Shown here: one piece after another, positions 28,854-33,838 of the stretch | Layout: each line of letters starts with the position of its first letter | Position numbering within the stretch: the first letter of the stretch is position 1 | Source of the DNA: an uncultured Eubacteriales bacterium | GTDB lineage: Bacteria > Bacillota > Clostridia > Oscillospirales > Oscillospiraceae | Length of the DNA: 33,838 nucleotides | Direction of reading: 5' to 3' | NCBI GenBank assembly: GCA_900556935.1 | Contig: USQL01000012.1 | Coordinates: forward strand, 1 to 33,838 | Made by a program: the position numbers and the translations under genes | Notes under the pieces: model-generated | Database searches by the model: none | What the model was told of the DNA's origin: nothing | Seen by the model: only the letters and a program-made list of their open reading frames with translations

Positions 28854-30695
28854 TTATTCCTCCACAACGCAGAAGCCGTGGGGCCCCAGAACCAAGGTGT
28901 CCTTGGTGGTCATTTCCAGGTACATGCCCAGACAGATCTTGCCGGGGCTTACTTTCCAGGAGTCCCCGGAACGATTTACATAAATAGTGCATTTTTTCCC
29001 GTTCAGCGTCCGCTCGTAGGCCAGGTGCTTGTCCCCTGCCTCCAGGAATTGAATGCTGCCCCGGCGGAGCTCGGGGTGCTCCTTCCGGAGCTGCCCCAGA
29101 GAGCGGAAGAAGGCAAGCAGCGCTTCATCCTCCCGGCCCCAGGGATAGGTCCGGCGATTGAAGGGGTCCTTGTAGCCCTCCATCAGGGCCTCGTCGCCGT
29201 AGTACAGGCTGGGGCTTCCCGGCAGGGTGTATTGCAGGAAGGCCGCCATATGCAGCCGGTCCCGGGCCACCTCCATCTGGTTTTTACTCAGGCGCCGGGC
29301 GGCCTTTTCCTCCCGGGAGCCGTCGAAGTCGTCAACCAGGGCGGTGAGAATCCGGGGGGTATCGTGGGTGCCCAAGAGATTCATATTGCAGTCCACCACC
29401 TGAGACGGGTAGTTTTCCACAACGGTCATCACCGTGTCCCGTAGCTTCCGGCCGCTGTCCCGGCCCCGCATAAAGTCCAGAATGGCGGTGCGGAAGGGGT
29501 AGTTCATCACGCTGTCCAGCTCCCCATCCGTAAAGTACCGGCGGCGGCGGTCATAGGCCACCTTGTTGGAGGCATCCTCCCACACCTCGCCTAAGAGCAG
29601 GGCATCGGGCTTCAGGGAGCGGATGCGCGCCCGCAGAAGGGCAATGAATTCGTCCGGCAGCTCGTCGGCCACGTCCAGCCGGAAGCCGTCGGCCCCCAGC
29701 CGCAGCCAGTGGGCCACCACGCTGTCCTCGTCCCGAATGATATAGTCCAGGAACCGGTCGCCCATTTTGTTGACGGTGGGCAGGGTATCGAAGCCCCACC
29801 AGGAATTGTAGCGGTTGGGCCATTCGTAGAAGGTGTACCAGCTGTAGTAGGGGGAATCCTGGCGGCAGTAGGCCCCGTTGCCGCCGAAGCTCCACTTCCG
29901 GTCGAAGTACAGGCTGTCAGAGCCGGTGTGGGAGTACACCCCGTCCAGAATCACCCGGATATCCCGGGCGTGGGCCGCCCGGCAGAGCTCAGCAAAGTCC
30001 TCCTCGGTGCCCAGCATGGGGTCCGGGGTCTTGTAGTCGCCGGTGTCGTAGCGGTGGGAGGAGAAGCTCTTGCTGATGGGATTCAGGTAGAGAATGGTGG
30101 TGCCCAGGGAGGCGATATAGTCCATCTTTTCGATGATGCCCCGGAAATTGCCGCCGAAGAAGTCGTTGTTCTGGATGATGCCGTTTTCGTCCGGCCGCCA
30201 GTCCACCTCCTCGTTCCAATTGTCATGGACAGAGTAGGGCTGGAGCTTCCCCGTGCAGTCGCACCAGCCGCTGCGGTGAAACCGGTCCGGGAAGACCTGG
30301 TAGATAAGGGCGCCTTTGGCCCATTCCGGGGTGTAGAAATCCTGGGGAATGCAGCTCAGCTGCCACTTTTCCCCAATCTCCATACTGGCATCGTCCCCCT
30401 CCTTGAAAAGTCGGAAGGTGCCGTTGGGGTCCGTAATCCGGAAATAGTAAAAGTACAGGCCGTTCCGCTCCAGGGAAAAGGCACCGCCCCAGGATTCATA
30501 GGGGCCGGTGCTTTTTTCATAGGCCATGGGCACGGACCGGATTTCCTGCCCCGCCTCGTCACACAGGACGATTTCCGCACCGTGGGTCAGCACCGATGCG
30601 GGAATCATCACATGCATCTGGCACTCCTCCCCCGGTGTGACGCACCCAAAAGGGCGCTTATGCTGGGGCAGCTTGCTGTCATAAAGGATTCTCAT
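28854..30695 (-). CDS. GH13 alpha-amylase-family glycosidase (neopullulanase/cyclomaltodextrinase-like)
   Basis: A 613-residue cytoplasmic glycoside hydrolase acting on alpha-1,4 (and possibly 1,6) glucans such as maltodextrin or glycogen. An N-terminal starch-binding-like beta domain (~1-125) precedes the catalytic barrel: IYQVFPDRF, GGNFRGIIEKMDYIASLG, VILDGVYSHTG, nucleophile Asp341 in DGFRLDVADE, acid/base Glu370 in LLGEVWED, and Asp445 in LLGTHDTPR. No signal peptide is seen. A C-terminal beta domain closes the protein. The start at 30695 (MRILYDSK) has AAGGAG upstream. It follows glgA by 84 nt across a terminator-like hairpin and fits intracellular glycogen turnover. Confidence 0.92.
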   Translation of the reverse strand: MRILYDSKLPQHKRPFGCVTPGEECQMHVMIPASVLTHGAEIVLCDEAGQEIRSVPMAYEKSTGPYESWGGAFSLERNGLYFYYFRITDPNGTFRLFKEGDDASMEIGEKWQLSCIPQDFYTPEWAKGALIYQVFPDRFHRSGWCDCTGKLQPYSVHDNWNEEVDWRPDENGIIQNNDFFGGNFRGIIEKMDYIASLGTTILYLNPISKSFSSHRYDTGDYKTPDPMLGTEEDFAELCRAAHARDIRVILDGVYSHTGSDSLYFDRKWSFGGNGAYCRQDSPYYSWYTFYEWPNRYNSWWGFDTLPTVNKMGDRFLDYIIRDEDSVVAHWLRLGADGFRLDVADELPDEFIALLRARIRSLKPDALLLGEVWEDASNKVAYDRRRRYFTDGELDSVMNYPFRTAILDFMRGRDSGRKLRDTVMTVVENYPSQVVDCNMNLLGTHDTPRILTALVDDFDGSREEKAARRLSKNQMEVARDRLHMAAFLQYTLPGSPSLYYGDEALMEGYKDPFNRRTYPWGREDEALLAFFRSLGQLRKEHPELRRGSIQFLEAGDKHLAYERTLNGKKCTIYVNRSGDSWKVSPGKICLGMYLEMTTKDTLVLGPHGFCVVEE

Positions 30696-30729
30696 GGAAA
30701 TATTGTCTCCTTGTAAGGTGTCTTTTCTC

Positions 30730-30767
30730 AAAAAGGCGGCGGAAACCACATTCTGATGGTTTCCGCC
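30730..30767 (-). terminator. Terminator-like hairpin between glgA and the GH13 gene
   Basis: On the minus strand GGCGGAAACCA pairs with TGGTTTCCGCC (11-bp perfect, plus-strand arms 30738-30748 and 30757-30767, 8-nt loop), followed by GCCTTTTTG. It stands 12 nt after the glgA stop and could partly end the glg transcript before the glycosidase gene, which has no obvious promoter of its own. Confidence 0.75.
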
Positions 30768-30779
30768 GGAAAATGGCTT

Positions 30780-32228
30780 TTACCAGGCCAGCATATTTTG
30801 GAACTGTTCCATGTATTTCTGGGCGGGGACATTCCAGCTGAAGTCCTGCTCCATGTCCCGCTTCTGAAGTTCCCGGAAGGCGGGACGGTTGGCGGTGTAC
30901 AGGCTCAGGCAGCGGCGCAGGGCGGCGTAGAAGTCGTCGGCGTTGTAGCTCTGGAAGGTGAAGCCCAGGCCCTCCCGGCCAAATTCGTCACAGGGGGGCA
31001 CGGTGTCCTTCAGACCGCCGGTGGCGTGGACCACGGGCACGGTGCCGTAGCGCATGGCGTTCATCTGGCTCAGGCCGCAGGGCTCGCTCTTGGAGGGCAT
31101 CAGGTAGATGTCTCCGGCGGCGTAGACCCGGGCGGCCAGCCCCACGTTGAAGGTAATCTGGGCGGAGACCTGGTCCGGGAACTGGCGCTGCAAATCCCGG
31201 AAGAAGTTTTCGTACTGGCTTTCGCCGGTGCCCACCACAACCAGCTGGGCGTTCTCCTCCCACATCAGCCGCCGGGCGATGTAGCACAGCAGGTCCAGGC
31301 CCTTGTGCCCGGCAAACCGGGTGACCATGACCATCATGGGCACATCGGGGTCCTCCGGCAGTCCCAGCTCCTTCTGCAGGGCCAGCTTGCACCGGGCCTT
31401 TCCGGGCTGGATATTGGAAGCGGAGTAGTGGTCAATAAGATTCGGGTCCGTTTCGGGGTTAAACACATCCGTATCGATGCCGTTGGTGATGCCCGTGAGT
31501 TTCCAGGCATTCCGGGCCAGAATCCCGTCCAGACCGTGGGCATAGTAGGGGTACATGAGCTCTCGGGAATAGGTCTCGGAGACGGTGGTCACCAGGTCCG
31601 AGGTCTCAATGGCACCCTTCATCATATTGACGGAGCCGTTCATATCCATGCAGCCCCGGTACTCCCAGGGAAGGCCCAGGGTGTCGTCAAAGAAGTTGCT
31701 GTTGGCCCAGCCCTGGTATTCGATGTTGTGGATGGTGTACATGCAGCGGACCTTTTTGAGGACGCTGTCATGGTAGCAGGCCTTCAGGTAGACGGGAATC
31801 ATGCCGGTCTGCCAGTCGTTGCACTGAATCACGTTGGGCACGTATTCCAGGGCAACCATGGCATCCAGGCAGGCCTTGGAGAAGTAGGCGAAGCGCTCCC
31901 CATCGTCCATGTCGCCATAGATAGCACCGGTCCGGGTGCCGAAGTAGTAGTCGTTGTCGATGAAGTAGACGGTGACACCGCCGGGGGCACCGGTCAGCTT
32001 CATAAGGCCGGCGAACTGCTGCCGCCAGCCCATCTGCACCCGGAACTGGGCCACCTTTTCTACCTCGTAAGCGGTATTGGTTTTGATTTTATTGTAGTAA
32101 GGCAGGAAAAGCGTTACCTCGTTGCCGGGCAGCTTTGCCAGGGCCCGGGGCAGCGCCTCCATCACGTCGCCCAGACCGCCGGACTTGGCGTAGGGAGACG
32201 CTTCCGAAGCGCAGATGGCAATTTTCAT
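30780..32228 (-). CDS. glgA: Glycogen synthase (ADP-glucose dependent)
   Basis: A 482-residue GT5 glycosyltransferase that extends alpha-1,4-glucan from ADP-glucose. The N-terminal motif KSGGLGDVMEALPRAL has Lys15 at the ADP-glucose contact. HNIEYQGW, VSETYSREL, NGIDTDVFNP, VTRFAGHKGLDLL and the C-terminal PSKSEPCGLSQM are the full set of GlgA landmarks. The ATG overlaps the glgD stop by 4 nt, with a G-rich Shine-Dalgarno upstream. Length is normal. Confidence 0.96.
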   Translation of the reverse strand: MKIAICASEASPYAKSGGLGDVMEALPRALAKLPGNEVTLFLPYYNKIKTNTAYEVEKVAQFRVQMGWRQQFAGLMKLTGAPGGVTVYFIDNDYYFGTRTGAIYGDMDDGERFAYFSKACLDAMVALEYVPNVIQCNDWQTGMIPVYLKACYHDSVLKKVRCMYTIHNIEYQGWANSNFFDDTLGLPWEYRGCMDMNGSVNMMKGAIETSDLVTTVSETYSRELMYPYYAHGLDGILARNAWKLTGITNGIDTDVFNPETDPNLIDHYSASNIQPGKARCKLALQKELGLPEDPDVPMMVMVTRFAGHKGLDLLCYIARRLMWEENAQLVVVGTGESQYENFFRDLQRQFPDQVSAQITFNVGLAARVYAAGDIYLMPSKSEPCGLSQMNAMRYGTVPVVHATGGLKDTVPPCDEFGREGLGFTFQSYNADDFYAALRRCLSLYTANRPAFRELQKRDMEQDFSWNVPAQKYMEQFQNMLAW

Positions 32229-33337
32229 ACGGTATCCCCCCGCTTGATGACAATGGGATTGTTCCGGGTGCCGATGAGCTTGGCACCGGGACGGACGGTG
32301 ACGTTCTTATCCAGAATGACGTTTTTGAGCTCCGCACCCTCTCCGATGACGGTGTCGTTCATAATCACGCAGTCCTCTACATGGGCACCGGGGGCCAGGG
32401 TCACCTGACGGAACAGAATGGAATCCTTGGCGCAGCCCTCCAGCATGCAGCCGTCGGCTACCATGCAGTTGTCAATCTTGCTGCCCTCGCCATAGTAGGA
32501 GGGAACACGGTCCCGGACCTTGGTGTAGATGGGGTGCCTCCGGTCGAAGATGGACTTGTGGACATCGGGCTTCAAAAGGGCCATGGAGTTCTGGAAGTAC
32601 TCCTCCACGCTGTCGTTGTACAGGGCCACGCCCTCAAACTCGTAGGCGTTGACGCTGACCTTGCCGGAGTTCCAGCCGCCCAGAATCAGGTCCCTATCCA
32701 TGTGGAAGAAGTTGTGGGCAATGCGCTCCCGAACCATGGTGATGAGCCACTTCTTGGTGGTGACAAAAATGTCCATAGAGGCCAGGTACTCAGGGCTTGC
32801 GGCATAGTCTACCACAATGTCGTTGATCTCCTTGTTCTCGTCCAGGGTCACAGCCAGATCCAGCACTTTCTTGCTGTTGGCCACGCCGGACTTGACCACC
32901 ATGGTAATGTCCTTGCCGCTCTGGATATGGGCAGCCAGCACCCGCTTCAAATCAATGTTGGAGATGACGGCGGAATCCACCAGGAACACATACTCGTCTT
33001 CCTTGCTGTATTCCAGGAAGGCCATGGCGTTGTTCAGGGATTCCAGCTTGCCCCGGTAGCTGTGGGTCTCGGAGGTGGAGTAGGGGGTGATGTACTGCAG
33101 GCCGCCCTCGCCCAGTTCCAGGCCCCACTCCTCGCCGTCACCGATGTGGTCCATCAGGGACTGGTAGTTGAACCGGGAGATGACGGCCACGTGGTGTACC
33201 CCTGCCCAGCTCAGGTTGGTCAGGCCGAAGTCCACCTGGCGGTAGCGGCCGCCAAAGGGAATGGAGGCAATGGACCGCTTGGCGGTCAGCTCTCCGATAT
33301 TGGCGTCATTGGTGAAGATAATACCCATTGCGTTCAT
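32225..33337 (-). CDS. glgD: GlgD, glucose-1-phosphate adenylyltransferase regulatory subunit
   Basis: A 370-residue GlgC paralogue of the Firmicute GlgD type. Nucleotidyltransferase domain residues ~1-240 precede a left-handed beta-helix tail (~270-370). The N terminus (NDANIGELTAKRSIASIPFG) lacks the G-rich pyrophosphorylase loop of true GlgC, so by family knowledge it is likely non-catalytic and forms a heteromer with GlgC that tunes ADP-glucose synthesis. The start has AAGGAGG 9 nt upstream. It lies 14 nt after glgC and overlaps glgA by 4 nt, giving a glgC-glgD-glgA operon. Confidence 0.92.
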   Translation of the reverse strand: MNAMGIIFTNDANIGELTAKRSIASIPFGGRYRQVDFGLTNLSWAGVHHVAVISRFNYQSLMDHIGDGEEWGLELGEGGLQYITPYSTSETHSYRGKLESLNNAMAFLEYSKEDEYVFLVDSAVISNIDLKRVLAAHIQSGKDITMVVKSGVANSKKVLDLAVTLDENKEINDIVVDYAASPEYLASMDIFVTTKKWLITMVRERIAHNFFHMDRDLILGGWNSGKVSVNAYEFEGVALYNDSVEEYFQNSMALLKPDVHKSIFDRRHPIYTKVRDRVPSYYGEGSKIDNCMVADGCMLEGCAKDSILFRQVTLAPGAHVEDCVIMNDTVIGEGAELKNVILDKNVTVRPGAKLIGTRNNPIVIKRGDTV

Positions 33338-33351
33338 AGCGTCACGCCTCC

Positions 33352-33838
33352 TTACATCATGTCGCCGGGCCGAAGCACGGCGTTCTCTTCCACCACGGCA
33401 CCCTTAGAGGTCACGCTGATCAGCATTTCCTCACCGGGGGCATAGGCACCGCCGACTACGGCGTTCTTGCAGACACGGCTGTTTTCGCCCAGAATGGCGT
33501 GGCGCACGATGGCACCAGGCTCTACCACAACACCGGGCATGACCACGCTGTCTTCTACCACGGCACCGGCACCGATCTTGCAGCCCACGGAAATCACACT
33601 GTGGCGGACCTCGCCCTCGACCTCACAGCCCTCGGCGATGAAGCAGTTGACGGTCTTCGCGGAGGCGGCGATAAAGGAGGAGGGCATGGCACTGTTCCGG
33701 GCGTAAATCTTAAACCGCTCGCCCCGGAGGTTGAATACGGGATTCTTGCCAAGCAAATCCATGTTGGCCTCCCACAGAGAGGCGATGGTGCCCACGTCCT
33801 TCCAGTAGCCGTCGAAGGGATAGGCCATCATCTTGTGG
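33352..33838 (-). CDS. glgC: Glucose-1-phosphate adenylyltransferase, C-terminal part (5' end outside window)
   Basis: The last ~161 residues of GlgC, the enzyme making ADP-glucose from ATP and glucose-1-phosphate, the committed step of glycogen synthesis. YPFDGYWKDVGTIASLWEAN is the family's sugar-phosphate-binding segment. It is followed by a left-handed beta-helix of hexapeptide turns (VNCFIAEGCEVEGEVRHSVI, VVEDSVVMPGVVVEPGA). The stop at 33352 is 14 nt before glgD. The catalytic N-terminal domain is beyond the window edge, so its integrity cannot be judged. Confidence 0.94.
   Translation of the reverse strand, partial: HKMMAYPFDGYWKDVGTIASLWEANMDLLGKNPVFNLRGERFKIYARNSAMPSSFIAASAKTVNCFIAEGCEVEGEVRHSVISVGCKIGAGAVVEDSVVMPGVVVEPGAIVRHAILGENSRVCKNAVVGGAYAPGEEMLISVTSKGAVVEENAVLRPGDMM

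Noticed and set aside
1..33838. CRISPR array, tRNA/rRNA genes, prophage or insertion sequence
   Set aside because: No regularly spaced repeats, no tRNA-like cloverleafs and no transposase or integrase frames were noticed on either strand by eye.

Overview
The window is GC-rich, densely packed bacterial DNA. The gene content points to an anaerobic Clostridia-type member of the Bacillota, probably an Oscillospiraceae-like gut commensal. The signs are Shine-Dalgarno-led genes with frequent 4-nt overlaps, a glgC/glgD pair, potABCD, oleate hydratase, PrsW, a YitT-type protein and REP-like palindromes. This placement is inference from gene content only. I saw no rRNA, tRNA, CRISPR array or transposase.

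Layout. (1) 1-3360 (+): the end of an AMP-forming acyl-CoA ligase, an HGSNAT-like membrane acetyltransferase, an unknown membrane protein and the CCA-adding enzyme, in overlapping order and closed by a terminator. (2) 3433-4516 (+): a solitary, less GC-rich Fic gene with a near-consensus promoter embedded in an inverted repeat; it looks acquired. (3) 4560-6472: a decayed gene relic, then divergent LysR and TetR regulators with good promoters. (4) 6529-10538 (-): a potABCD polyamine importer. (5) 10692-12628 (+): oleate hydratase. (6) 12626-19889: a FadR-type GntR regulator facing a DcuC-family carrier and a PatB/MalY-type C-S lyase, followed by a tripartite tricarboxylate transporter (tctCBA) and RidA. 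(7) 19904-21895 (+): an OmpR-type two-component system whose promoter carries two 10-bp direct repeats. (8) 21845-26713 (+): MBOAT acyltransferase, two paralogous membrane-anchored SGNH-like proteins and a YitT-type protein. The operon's likely leader contains a 163-bp near-perfect hairpin. (9) 26720-27968 (+): cysK behind a strong promoter and a ~220-nt leader with a possible Cys-ending micro-ORF. (10) 27930-33838 (-): the glycogen genes glgC(partial)-glgD-glgA, then after a terminator-like hairpin a GH13 glycosidase, a small Cys-rich protein and a PrsW-family membrane protease.

How the genes work together. The C-S lyase releases 2-aminoacrylate, which RidA hydrolyses, and cysK rebuilds cysteine, so 13.6-19.9 kb plus cysK plausibly handles uptake and turnover of sulfur amino acids or organic acids. 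MBOAT plus SGNH proteins resemble DltB/DltD or AlgI/AlgJ pairs and probably O-acylate an exported polymer. glgC/D/A make glycogen and the GH13 enzyme trims alpha-glucans.

The most interesting non-coding signals are the hairpin leader at 21910-22072, the bipartite motif shared by the potA and gntR promoters, the operator-like repeats at the fic and dcuC promoters, the 11-bp-pitch repeats before the response regulator, and the cysK leader. All start choices, promoters and terminators were read by eye.
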